This document shows, piece after piece, positions 54,154 through 62,582 of a stretch of 64,000 bases of DNA. The notes beneath the pieces are model-generated. The model did not search any database. It saw nothing but the letters and a program-made list of their open reading frames with translations, and had not been told where the DNA came from. Source of the stretch: an uncultured Eubacteriales bacterium. Its GTDB lineage: Bacteria; Bacillota; Clostridia; Peptostreptococcales; Anaerovoracaceae. The translations under genes and the position numbers were made by a program. The stretch's first letter is position 1; each line of letters opens with the position of its first letter. The stretch is taken from positions 1 through 64,000 of the forward strand of contig OMZI01000003.1 of NCBI GenBank assembly GCA_900315485.1. The letters run 5' to 3'.

Positions 54154-54828
54154 ATGAAAAAGGGACTTACAGAACTCGTCATGATACTCGACAGAAGCGG
54201 ATCGATGGCAGGGCTCGAGAGCGATACCATCGGCGGATTCAACAGCATGATCGAAAAGCAGAAGAAGGAAGACGGTGAGGCATACGTCTCGGTAGTTCTC
54301 TTCGATGACCGCAGTGATGTCATCTATGACAGGGTGCCGGTCGAAAAGGTGGAACCGATGACCGACAGACAGTACTACGTCAGAGGATGCACGGCCCTCC
54401 TCGATGCAGTGGGCGGCGCTATCCATCACATCGGAAATGTCCACAAATATGCAAGGGAAGAGGACGTGCCTGAGAAGACCATCTTCGTCATAACGACCGA
54501 CGGAATGGAGAACGCGAGCCGCATGTATGACTACGACAGGGTGCGCCGTATGATCGAGAGGCAGAAGGAAGTATACAACTGGGAGTTCATCTTCCTCGGA
54601 GCCAACATCGACGCAGCGGCAGAGGCGGCAAAGATCGGCATCCATTCATCCCGCGCAGCAAGGTACAATAGCGACGGTGTGGGCACGGCGCTGAACTACT
54701 CGGTAGTATCCGAGACTGTGTCTGCTCTCAGGATGTGCGATACCATGGAAATGGATGCGGTGTTTGAGGAGAAGGACGCACTCGGAGCGATCAGGAAGGA
54801 CTATAAAAAAAGAGGCAGACGCAGATAA
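54154..54828 (+). CDS. von Willebrand factor A domain protein
   Basis: The 224-residue cytoplasmic-type VWA protein is nearly the bare domain. The metal-ion-dependent adhesion site is complete: D13-x-S15-x-S17 (DRSGSM), Thr in GCTALLDAV, and Asp in ITTDGMENAS. Start ATG 54154 follows a consensus AGGAGG. The stop is 144 bp from a macro-domain gene on the same strand, separated by a terminator and a promoter. Stand-alone VWA proteins usually organise protein complexes; a link to ADP-ribose signalling is inference. Confidence 0.87.
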   Translation: MKKGLTELVMILDRSGSMAGLESDTIGGFNSMIEKQKKEDGEAYVSVVLFDDRSDVIYDRVPVEKVEPMTDRQYYVRGCTALLDAVGGAIHHIGNVHKYAREEDVPEKTIFVITTDGMENASRMYDYDRVRRMIERQKEVYNWEFIFLGANIDAAAEAAKIGIHSSRAARYNSDGVGTALNYSVVSETVSALRMCDTMEMDAVFEEKDALGAIRKDYKKRGRRR

Positions 54829-54889
54829 CCCGGCGGCAGGATCTGCAGGATGTGCAGATAACGGGTGCCGGATCCGGACTGTCATAAAT

Positions 54890-54916
54890 GCACCGGATCG
54901 AAAAGCGGTCCGGTGC
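54890..54916 (+). terminator. VWA gene terminator
   Basis: GCACCGGA (54890-54897) pairs with TCCGGTGC (54909-54916); the T tail is poor. Confidence 0.5.
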
Positions 54917-54934
54917 TTATATACTGCGGACCCG

Positions 54935-54943
54935 TGGTATACT
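54935..54943 (+). promoter_or_regulatory. extended -10 of the macro-domain gene
   Basis: TGGTATACT, 30 nt before ATG 54973, fits an extended -10. Confidence 0.45.
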
Positions 54944-54972
54944 AATAAAGAAGACAGAAAGGAGGGCAGAGC

Positions 54973-56163
54973 ATGCCGCTTTCAATAATAAGAAATGACA
55001 TTACGAGAGTTAAAGCTGATGCGATCGTCAACACGGCGAATCCTGATGTGGCTGTCGGTGACGGAACGGATTACGCCGTATACAAGGCGGCAGGTCTCGA
55101 TAAGCTGCTCGATGAGAGGGCTAAGATCGGAACGATGAAGCCCGGACAGGCGGCAGTGACACCTGCTTTTGCCCTCGATGCAAAATACATAATCCATACA
55201 GTCGGTCCTGCATGGCAGGGCGGAACATACGGAGAGCGCGAAACAGTCGCTGAATGCTACAGAAACTGCCTTGAAAAAGCAGCATATCTTGAATGCGGAT
55301 CGGTTGCTTTTCCTCTCATATCCACAGGCACATACGGATTTCCGAAGGACGAGGCGCTGGACATAGCCATAAGGGAGATATCCGGGTTCCTCGATGATCA
55401 TGAGATGGATGTTACTCTTGTTGTATATGACAGAGAGTCCTTCGCCCTGTCGTCGGAACTGTTTGAGGACATAAGGTCGTATATAAGCGATGCAGAGGCA
55501 GTAAGAAGCATGCCGTTTGAGACTTCATACAGCATGCGGGCACCGGGAGCACCGGCCGGCGATGATGAAGAGGATATTCTGCTTAACTCGGCTCCTGTTG
55601 GAAGAGGTGCAGCCGGACGACGCCGGAGAAGGGTCTTCGGCAGCTCACGCAGGATGCTGAAAAATGAAGCTGAAGAGTCTGCTGTGCTGTATGACGGCAT
55701 GGCCGAAGAATCAGAAAAAAGCATCAGCCGCAGCACAGGAGCCCTGTATTCGGAGGATGAGCTGTCAGATGCATTTGATGGAGCGGCCGGAAACAAGACG
55801 CTGGAAGAACTCATAAGGAGCAAAGACGAATCATTCCAGCAGAAGCTTCTGCATCTCATAGATGCGAGCGGGATGACCGATCCTGAAGTGTATAAGAAAG
55901 CCAATATAGACAGGAAACTGTTCTCCAAGATCCGGAGCAATGAACAGTACAAGCCGACCAAGAAGACTGCGGTAGCTTTCGCCTTTGCGCTCGGCCTCAA
56001 CCTTGATCAGACGGCGGATCTTCTCAGGAGCGCAGGGATGTCTCTTTCGCAGAGCAGCACTTTTGACATTATCATCCAGTACTGCCTTGAGCGCGGCATA
56101 ACCAATATCCACGAAGTCAACTGCATACTGTTCGAATTCGATCAGATGCTGCTGGGAGCATAA
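54973..56163 (+). CDS. macro-domain protein with C-terminal XRE-like helical domain
   Basis: The 396-residue protein starts with a macro domain (residues 1-160): VKADAIVNTANPDVAVGDGTD with the ADP-ribose-binding Asn, then YIIHTVGPAW and FPLISTGTYGFPKDEA. Macro domains bind or remove ADP-ribose. A low-complexity linker with basic and Ser-rich stretches (about 180-265) leads to a C-terminal helical domain (about 275-396) containing NIDRKLFSKIRSNEQYKPTK, which reads like an XRE-type helix-turn-helix. The combination suggests an ADP-ribose-responsive regulator or toxin-antidote function; this is inference. Start ATG 54973 follows GAAAGGAGG. Confidence 0.83.
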   Translation: MPLSIIRNDITRVKADAIVNTANPDVAVGDGTDYAVYKAAGLDKLLDERAKIGTMKPGQAAVTPAFALDAKYIIHTVGPAWQGGTYGERETVAECYRNCLEKAAYLECGSVAFPLISTGTYGFPKDEALDIAIREISGFLDDHEMDVTLVVYDRESFALSSELFEDIRSYISDAEAVRSMPFETSYSMRAPGAPAGDDEEDILLNSAPVGRGAAGRRRRRVFGSSRRMLKNEAEESAVLYDGMAEESEKSISRSTGALYSEDELSDAFDGAAGNKTLEELIRSKDESFQQKLLHLIDASGMTDPEVYKKANIDRKLFSKIRSNEQYKPTKKTAVAFAFALGLNLDQTADLLRSAGMSLSQSSTFDIIIQYCLERGITNIHEVNCILFEFDQMLLGA

Positions 56164-56164
56164 G

Positions 56165-56215
56165 AAAACCCCTTTTGCCTGACTTATCAAAGCCCGGTGA
56201 AAGGGGTCATTTTCA
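56165..56215. terminator. bidirectional terminator
   Basis: ACCCCTTT (56168-56175) pairs with AAAGGGGT (56200-56207), flanked by AAAA and TTTT, between the convergent macro-domain and YcxB-like genes. Confidence 0.7.
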
Positions 56216-56232
56216 TATAGGATAGCTGAAGA

Positions 56233-56976
56233 TCACTTTGAGGAAAGCTTCTTAGCCTTAGTCTTCTTCTCTTCTTCTTCGTACTGAAGTGTCTTGTATG
56301 CTCTTCTGAGCTTCATGCGGTCGCTGAACTTGTCAGGTATCCACTTGCAGGTGCGGCGGCTTTTCTTATAGATGAAATCTTCGAATTCAGAAGCATCGCC
56401 GATGGTGAAGCGTGACTTCGGCAGGACCAGGAGGTCCTTGTTCCTTATTCCCATATAGTAGAAGTTGTCGTCATAGAAGAACGAGGTGATGTCCTTGTAC
56501 TTGGTGATAGCGTTGAATACCTTGCCATCCATGTAGAAGGTTGCGTCTGACTGGGTGAAGTCATAGGTGAACTCGGTTCCTCTCTTGTATGCCTCGTCCT
56601 TGCTCTTGGTCATTGCCAGTGAGATGTACTGACGGAAGAGACCGAGCAGTATGAGCAGAGCACCCACAACAAGGCATGCTATTTTGAGCCACATAGCTTT
56701 GGCGATGATTGCCGGCGCAGCGACAAGTACACCGAAGAATATGAGCCTTCCTGTGACTCCCGGGTGCAGCACGCGGTAAGTGAAAGTGATGTATGCCTTG
56801 ATGACATCGGAATCACGTTTTGTCTTCACCTGATAGAGAACTTCCTTCTGCTTGCCCTCCTGAACAGGCTGCTGCTCCATGGCAGCGCGCTTACTTATTT
56901 CCTTGTTGGTCCTGGCCTCCTGCTGGGCTTTTTTCTTTGCCTCGGCATTGGCTCGTCTTCCGGCGTTTTTTGCCAT
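56233..56976 (-). CDS. YcxB-like-domain membrane protein
   Basis: The 247-residue product has a highly basic, Ala/Gln-rich N-terminus (residues 1-45), two membrane helices (about 78-95 and 98-115) and a C-terminal domain with YDFTQSDATFYMDGKVFNAITKYKDITSFFYDDNFYYM, which fits the YcxB-like family. The tail is Lys-rich. Function unknown. Start ATG 56976 follows AGAGGTAC. Confidence 0.72.
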   Translation of the reverse strand: MAKNAGRRANAEAKKKAQQEARTNKEISKRAAMEQQPVQEGKQKEVLYQVKTKRDSDVIKAYITFTYRVLHPGVTGRLIFFGVLVAAPAIIAKAMWLKIACLVVGALLILLGLFRQYISLAMTKSKDEAYKRGTEFTYDFTQSDATFYMDGKVFNAITKYKDITSFFYDDNFYYMGIRNKDLLVLPKSRFTIGDASEFEDFIYKKSRRTCKWIPDKFSDRMKLRRAYKTLQYEEEEKKTKAKKLSSK

Positions 56977-57085
56977 TATCAGTACCTCTGTTTCCTTTGC
57001 TTATCTACACCTGAAAGTATAATAGCTGGCCGTGAATTTGTAAATATTTCCCTTTATGCCGCTCTTATGAAATCCCCTGAAACCG

Positions 57086-57159
57086 TTGACTAAAACGATT
57101 TAGGAGAATATAATGGCGTAAAGTTAAATAAATCTAACTTAATTAACATAAGTTAACTT
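57086..57159 (+). promoter_or_regulatory. strong promoter with downstream operators, ABC exporter
   Basis: TTGACT (57086-57091) and TATAAT (57109-57114) are exactly 17 bp apart. Just downstream, AAGTTAA (57121-57127), TAACTT (57135-57140) and the palindrome AAGTTAACTT (57150-57159) repeat one half-site, where a repressor would block the start of transcription. No regulator gene is adjacent. Confidence 0.75.
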
Positions 57160-57222
57160 GCTGGGTAGAATTGTCAAATCCCGGATCTGCCGGCGGACAG
57201 GATAATTATAACGGAGAGAAAC

Positions 57223-57936
57223 ATGAGTAATGACAAAGAATTTCTGATCATAAGCGATCTGAAGAAGGGATTTGGAGAGGGTGAAACAAGGCAGGAAGTC
57301 CTGCAGGGAATCAACTTTAAGGCGGCAAAGGGAGAGATGTGCGTCCTGCTCGGACCTTCTGGGTCGGGCAAATCGACGCTTCTGAACATCATCGGCGGCA
57401 TCGACAGCTGCGACAGCGGCACCATATCGATAGGCGGAGACACTCTTACCGCAATGAATGAAGAAGCTCTGACACAGTACAGGAGGAAGCACCTCGGATA
57501 TGTCTTCCAGCTGTACAATCTGATACCTAACCTCAACGTCAAGGAGAATATCGAAGTAGGGGCATTCCTTTCAGACAAGCCGCTGGACATAGACGAGCTT
57601 CTGAACGTGCTGGGACTGTATGAGCACAGGCACAAGCTGCCTAATCAGCTGTCCGGAGGACAGCAGCAGAGGGTGTCCATCGGGCGTGCGATCATCAAGA
57701 ATCCGGATATACTGCTCTGCGATGAGCCGACCGGAGCGCTGGATTACAGGACATCCAAGGAGATACTTGCTCTGATAGAGGACGTGAACAGGAAGTACGG
57801 AAGCACGGTCATCATGGTCACACACAACGAGGCTATCAGGGGTATGTCCGATCATGTCATAAGGCTGAGAGACGGAGTCGTAAGGCACGATGACTACAAC
57901 ACTCATAAGATATCTGCCGCAGAGCTCGACTGGTAG
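57223..57936 (+). CDS. ABC transporter ATP-binding protein (MacB/LolD type)
   Basis: The 237-residue ATPase has Walker [11 protein letters not shown]-loop YVFQLYNLIPNLNVKENI, signature [15 protein letters not shown], Walker B ILLCDEPTGALD and switch His in VTHNEA. This is the class that partners with FtsX-type permeases in antimicrobial-peptide resistance or lipoprotein handling. Start ATG 57223 follows GGAGAG. The permease gene begins 17 bp after the stop. Confidence 0.94.
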   Translation: MSNDKEFLIISDLKKGFGEGETRQEVLQGINFKAAKGEMCVLLGPSGSGKSTLLNIIGGIDSCDSGTISIGGDTLTAMNEEALTQYRRKHLGYVFQLYNLIPNLNVKENIEVGAFLSDKPLDIDELLNVLGLYEHRHKLPNQLSGGQQQRVSIGRAIIKNPDILLCDEPTGALDYRTSKEILALIEDVNRKYGSTVIMVTHNEAIRGMSDHVIRLRDGVVRHDDYNTHKISAAELDW

Positions 57937-57953
57937 GACCGGAGGCAGTACTT

Positions 57954-60467
57954 ATGGAAAAGAAAACACGCAATCCGCTTGGGATAAGAGTCCTGAGGGA
58001 ACTGAGGGGTGAGTGGAAAAAATACGCGGTCATATTCATCTTCCTGACGCTGATGATAGGATTCGTTTCGGGAATGTATGTAGCCAACAACTCCATGCTC
58101 ATCGCGACTGAAAGGGTCAAGACCGAAGAGCTGCGCGAAGACGGGCATTTTGTGCTTAAGGAGAAAGCGGATAAGGACCTTATAGAAGACATAGAGACCG
58201 GCGATAAGGTCGATGTCAGAGCGTACTATGTATGGGACGCATACGGAGACATAACCGAAGAGGAATACCGTGAAGCGTTCAGATCCGGGAACTACAGGGA
58301 GAGGCTGCAGGAACTGTATGACGAGGCCGACCGCAGGGCGGCAGAGGACTATGAAAATGCAGTAGGGGACTATGATCTTGATGATCCGTATTTCAGGCCT
58401 GTTCCCGTCAAAGTGTTCGAGAACTTCAACAAGGAGGCAGATGAGGACATAGATGGCGACGGGACCCGTGACTCGGGCATAAGGGTGTACATAAACCGCG
58501 ACGATATCGACCTGTACTGCATCATGGACGGAAGACCGGCAGAGACGGCTGACGAGATCATGATCGACCGCATGCACGCAGACAACAGGGGCATAAAGAC
58601 AGGTGACAGGATCAGCGTGAACGGTGAGGAATTCACCGTATCCGGACTTGCGGCATTCTCCAACTACGCTACTCTGCATGAGAAGAATACGGACATGATG
58701 TTCGATGCTTTGACCTTTGACGTGGCCATGACCACTGAAGAGGGATGGGACCGTATCAATGCTGAGACAAGGTATGAATATGCGTGGCTGTATGAGAACA
58801 GGCCGGCTGATGTGAAGGAAGAGAAGAAGCAGTCGGACAACTTCCTCAAGGCTCTCATAACCCAGGCTGCTTTTGCAGACAATGAGATAGAAGATTACGT
58901 GCCGGAATATGCCAACCAGGCGATACAGTTTGCGCCGGAGGACTTCGGCAGCGACAAGGCGATGGGCGGAGTGCTCCTGAACGTACTGATCATCGTGCTG
59001 GCGTTCATATTCGCGATCACGGAGAGCAACACTATTGCAAGAGAGGCTCCTGTGATCGGTACTCTGAGAGCTTCCGGCTACACGAGAAGGGAGCTCACTG
59101 TCAATTATATGATGGCACCTCTTATTGTCACGATCGCAGGTTCGGTCATGGGCAACATCCTCGGATATTCGTACTTCAAGAAGGTAGTTGTCGCGATGTA
59201 CTACAACAGCTACAGCCTGCCGGAGTATGAGACCGTGTGGACTCCGGATGCTTTCGTGAAGACTACGGTGATCCCGGTCATCCTGATGCTCGTGATCAAC
59301 TTCATTATAATAAGAAGAAAAATGAGATTCTCACCGCTGAAGTTCCTCAGGGGCGATCTGAAGAACTCGCGGAGACGGAAGGCGGTCAGACTGCCGGATA
59401 TAAGTTTTATCAGGAGGTTCAGGCTGCGGATATTCCTGCAGAACCTGCCGGGTTATCTGATGCTCTTCATCGGCATCGGGTTCGTTATGATCATGCTGGC
59501 GATGGCTGTAGGGATGCCGAACACACTCAGCTATTATCAGGCGCACGCCAGTGAGATGATGCTGGCGGACCACCAGGTCATACTCACTTCAGATCATGAT
59601 GAGGACGGAAATGCGGTCACTACATCGAATCCGGATGCTGTGAAGTTCAGCATGGAGGAGCTGCTTCTGGTCATAGATGACAGCGAGGAGTCGGCAAATA
59701 CCTACGGCATGGAGCCGGGCAACAGGTATGCGGGTATCCCTGCAGATCTTAAGGACGGCGAGGTGGTCATTTCATCCGCTCTCAGCGGGAAGTTCCACAT
59801 AGACCCGGGCGATGAGATCCACATGAAGGACAAGTACGGATACGACTCATACGATTTCACGGTTGCGGACATCATAGACTTTGACGGCGGCATCGCAGTC
59901 TTCATGGACAATGACAGTTTCAACAGGATTTTCGACCGGGATGAGGGGAACTATGACGGATTCTTCTCTGACAGTGAGATCACAGACATCGATGAGGACT
60001 TCATCGCGGCCGAGGTGACAAGCGAAGACATACTCAAGATGGCGGCACAGCTCGATCACTCGATGGGGGCATACATGCTGTACTTCCAGTATCTGTGCAT
60101 ACTGCTGTCGGCAGTCCTCATATTCCTCCTGACCAAGGTCATCGTGGAGAGAAATGAGAAGTCCATATCAATGGTCAAGATCCTCGGATATACCAACAGC
60201 GAAGTTGCATCCCTGTATCTTGTGACAACAACGATAGTGGTCATTATATCTGAGATAATAACAGCATTCCTGTCGAGGATCGCAATGGCAGAGATATGGA
60301 ACAACATGCTCAAGAGGATGGACGGATACTTCCCGTTCGTGCTCTCCGCTCAGGGACTGCTGAGGATGATAATACTCGTTTTCCTTGGATATATGATCGT
60401 CATGCTGATAGACTTCAGACGCATTCGCCGGATACCTATGGACGAAGCCCTCAAGAACATGGAATAG
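57954..60467 (+). CDS. ABC transporter permease, FtsX/MacB type
   Basis: The 837-residue permease has a first membrane helix at about residues 23-42, a large acidic extracellular domain (about 45-330), three helices (about 340-460), a basic loop, another helix (about 495-515), a second extracellular domain and three C-terminal helices. This double FtsX layout is common in Gram-positive peptide-sensing or exporting systems. Start ATG 57954 follows CCGGAGG. With the ATPase it forms an exporter driven by the operator-bearing promoter at 57086; the substrate is unknown. Confidence 0.9.
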   Translation: MEKKTRNPLGIRVLRELRGEWKKYAVIFIFLTLMIGFVSGMYVANNSMLIATERVKTEELREDGHFVLKEKADKDLIEDIETGDKVDVRAYYVWDAYGDITEEEYREAFRSGNYRERLQELYDEADRRAAEDYENAVGDYDLDDPYFRPVPVKVFENFNKEADEDIDGDGTRDSGIRVYINRDDIDLYCIMDGRPAETADEIMIDRMHADNRGIKTGDRISVNGEEFTVSGLAAFSNYATLHEKNTDMMFDALTFDVAMTTEEGWDRINAETRYEYAWLYENRPADVKEEKKQSDNFLKALITQAAFADNEIEDYVPEYANQAIQFAPEDFGSDKAMGGVLLNVLIIVLAFIFAITESNTIAREAPVIGTLRASGYTRRELTVNYMMAPLIVTIAGSVMGNILGYSYFKKVVVAMYYNSYSLPEYETVWTPDAFVKTTVIPVILMLVINFIIIRRKMRFSPLKFLRGDLKNSRRRKAVRLPDISFIRRFRLRIFLQNLPGYLMLFIGIGFVMIMLAMAVGMPNTLSYYQAHASEMMLADHQVILTSDHDEDGNAVTTSNPDAVKFSMEELLLVIDDSEESANTYGMEPGNRYAGIPADLKDGEVVISSALSGKFHIDPGDEIHMKDKYGYDSYDFTVADIIDFDGGIAVFMDNDSFNRIFDRDEGNYDGFFSDSEITDIDEDFIAAEVTSEDILKMAAQLDHSMGAYMLYFQYLCILLSAVLIFLLTKVIVERNEKSISMVKILGYTNSEVASLYLVTTTIVVIISEIITAFLSRIAMAEIWNNMLKRMDGYFPFVLSAQGLLRMIILVFLGYMIVMLIDFRRIRRIPMDEALKNME

Positions 60468-60505
60468 GGCACGTTCATACGGAAGGAAAACCAATAAAAT
60501 CAGGC

Positions 60506-60548
60506 AAAAAATGGCTTTTGTTCAGAAAATGAACAGAAGTCATTTTTT
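60506..60548. terminator. bidirectional terminator after ABC exporter
   Basis: Arms 60506-60523 and 60531-60548 pair over 18 bp with two non-Watson-Crick positions; A6 and T6 lie at the base. Confidence 0.8.
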
Positions 60549-60552
60549 ACGC

Positions 60553-60580
60553 TTGAAAACGATTTCTGTAGTGCTATAAT
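60553..60580 (+). promoter_or_regulatory. ATP synthase operon promoter
   Basis: TTGAAA (60553-60558) and TATAAT (60575-60580), 16-bp spacer, 85 nt before atpB. Confidence 0.75.
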
Positions 60581-60665
60581 AAGAAAGGTTTAGAAGAAAA
60601 CAACAATAAATTGGACAACTGTGTCCGTTTGATCAATAGTAATCTGTTTGAAGGGAGTACTGCTT

Positions 60666-61547
60666 ATGACAAAGCAGGAGAGGCGCAAAACAGCCCTCAT
60701 ATTCGCTGTGATAGCAGCGGTCTTCATGATCGGGGCGATCCTGACCGGCGGCGGTGCCGGTGAGGAAGAGTCTATCCAGCAGGTGATGCGCGATGCTGTG
60801 CTGCATGATCTCAACAAGGTGAGCCTGTTCGGACTCATCGATGTGAATCCGGGACTCATGGCAGGGTTCATAGTATCAGGCATACTGATAGTCTTCGCAC
60901 TTATCTGCAGGATATTCGTTATACCAAAATTCAAAATGGTGCCGGGAAAGTTCCAGCTGGTGCTTGAGACAGCCGTCGGGCTGTTCGACAACATGTCAAA
61001 AGGAAACTCAAAGATCCACGGATTCCTCGGAGCATATATATTTGCAGCCGGTGCCTACATATTTACGGGAACGCTGTTCGAGCTCTTCGGTGTTCAGGCG
61101 GTAACGACCGGAGGTGTGTCGATATCGCTGCCTGCTCCGCTTTCGGACATCAACGGTGCCATCATGATGGGCTGCCTGTCATATCTGGTCATCATGTCCG
61201 GAGGAATCGCAGGCAACGGCATAAAGGGAATAGGAAAGACTCTGAAGGAGTACTCGCTGCCTATATCCCTCAGCTTCCGTCTTTTCGGAGCGCTGCTCTC
61301 CGGAGCCCTCGTAACAGAGCTCGTTTACTACTATCCAAAACTGAGCTACGTGCTGCCGGTGCTTGTCGGAGTTCTCTTCACACTTCTGCACGCACTGATC
61401 CAGGCATACGTACTCACGATGCTGACATCGCTCTTCTACGGACAGGTATCGGACAATACGCCGAAGCCGCCTAAGGAAAAGAAGCGCAGGAAGGGCAGAA
61501 AGGCTGAAGCAGAGAGTGCCGCAGCAGGCGAAGCTGCAGCAGCATAA
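60666..61547 (+). CDS. atpB: F-type ATP synthase subunit a
   Basis: The 293-residue membrane subunit forms the ion half-channels beside the c-ring. The essential Arg205 is in ISLSFRLFGALLSG, and a Gln in HALIQAYVLTMLTSLFYG matches the conserved last helix. The residue aligned with E. coli Glu219 is not Glu; a Glu lies three positions later (LVTELV). The protein is longer than usual, with a Lys/Arg-rich then Ala/Glu-rich C-terminal tail of about 25 residues. Start ATG 60666 has GAAGGGAG upstream. First gene of the operon; no atpI precedes it. Confidence 0.93.
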   Translation: MTKQERRKTALIFAVIAAVFMIGAILTGGGAGEEESIQQVMRDAVLHDLNKVSLFGLIDVNPGLMAGFIVSGILIVFALICRIFVIPKFKMVPGKFQLVLETAVGLFDNMSKGNSKIHGFLGAYIFAAGAYIFTGTLFELFGVQAVTTGGVSISLPAPLSDINGAIMMGCLSYLVIMSGGIAGNGIKGIGKTLKEYSLPISLSFRLFGALLSGALVTELVYYYPKLSYVLPVLVGVLFTLLHALIQAYVLTMLTSLFYGQVSDNTPKPPKEKKRRKGRKAEAESAAAGEAAAA

Positions 61548-61613
61548 ATATATAAACAACAGATACTGACGGCCGGATATACGGCCTGCTCATAACAAAT
61601 GGAGGAAACTAAA

Positions 61614-61991
61614 ATGGCTAATTCAAGGAAACTGGCAAAGATAGCACTCGTTCTCGGACTGGTGATCGCTATCATGGCAACAATCGCTACCATTGGCGTT
61701 TTTGCTGCTTCACCGGATACTTCGGCAGCTGCAGAGACTACTCAGGTAACTGCATCAGCTGACAACACAACAGGACTCAAGGCTATCGCATCCGGTATCG
61801 CTATCGGTCTTGCTGCATGCGGCGGCGGAATCGGCATGGGTATTTCCGGCGGCAAGGCAGCTGAAGGTATTTCGCGTCAGCCTGAAGCAGACGGCAAGAT
61901 CAGAACGAACTTCATGCTGGGGCTTGTATTTATCGAGACGGCGATCATTTACGCCCTGCTCGTAGTAATACTCATAATATTCGTCTTGTAG
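61614..61991 (+). CDS. atpE: F-type ATP synthase subunit c
   Basis: The 125-residue c-ring subunit has its usual hairpin at residues about 52-125: GLAACGGGIGMGISGGKAAE, the loop Arg-Gln-Pro, and the ion-carrying Glu108 in GLVFIETAIIYALL. A Na+-type site would need Gln in helix 1 and Ser/Thr after the Glu; here helix 1 has Met at the Gln position, so proton coupling is more likely. Unusually, about 50 extra N-terminal residues form a signal-peptide-like helix (IALVLGLVIAIMATIATIGVFAA) plus a Thr/Ser/Ala linker. Start ATG 61614 follows GGAGGAAAC. Confidence 0.93.
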   Translation: MANSRKLAKIALVLGLVIAIMATIATIGVFAASPDTSAAAETTQVTASADNTTGLKAIASGIAIGLAACGGGIGMGISGGKAAEGISRQPEADGKIRTNFMLGLVFIETAIIYALLVVILIIFVL

Positions 61992-62051
61992 CCGGGTGCT
62001 CAGCACTTGTAATACAGACGGAGAATGATTATTGATTTTGGAGTGTAAAAG

Positions 62052-62540
62052 ATGACAGGAGTACCACTTAATATAGACTGGCAGCAGATACTGCTTCACC
62101 TGTTCAACTTTACTATCCTCTTCGGAGCTCTCTACATCCTGCTCTACAAGCCGGTAAGAGACTTCATGGCGAAGAGGACGGCTTACTATGCAGACATGGA
62201 CACCAGGGCAGAGGATGCTCTGAAGGCCGCTGAAGAAAGCCGCGAGTCCTATGACGAGAAGGTCAGAAACTTCGATGAAGAGGTAAGGACTGAGAGAAGC
62301 AGGCTGAACAAGGAGATCGCTGAGTCGAGAGACCGCCAGATGGCAGCGGCCAAGGCTGACGCGGAGAAGATAGTAAGCGATGCCAGAACAGAAGCAGAAA
62401 GAGAAAAGGAAGAGATCATCTCTTCTGCTCAGAAGGAGATCACAGACATGGTCACAGGCGCAATGGAGAAGCTCACACTCGAGCAGTCCGCTTCGGATGC
62501 CTTCGACCAGTTCCTTGATGCTGCTGAAAAAGAGAAGTAA
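62052..62540 (+). CDS. atpF: F-type ATP synthase subunit b
   Basis: The 162-residue peripheral stalk subunit has one N-terminal membrane helix (about residues 10-30, LLHLFNFTILFGALYILLY) and a long charged helix with heptad character to the C-terminus. Length is normal. Start ATG 62052 follows TTGGAGTG. It ends only 42 bp before the fused delta/alpha gene, leaving no room for a separate atpH. The C-terminal end of b normally binds the delta C-terminal domain, which here is attached to alpha. Confidence 0.93.
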   Translation: MTGVPLNIDWQQILLHLFNFTILFGALYILLYKPVRDFMAKRTAYYADMDTRAEDALKAAEESRESYDEKVRNFDEEVRTERSRLNKEIAESRDRQMAAAKADAEKIVSDARTEAEREKEEIISSAQKEITDMVTGAMEKLTLEQSASDAFDQFLDAAEKEK

Positions 62541-62582
62541 TACCTTCTTAAGGTTAATCAAATAAGTATTAAGAGGCTTATT

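Noticed and set aside
62541..62582. A missed small atpH gene between atpF and atpA
   Set aside because: Only 42 bp are available; the delta-like sequence is in the same frame as alpha with no stop between.
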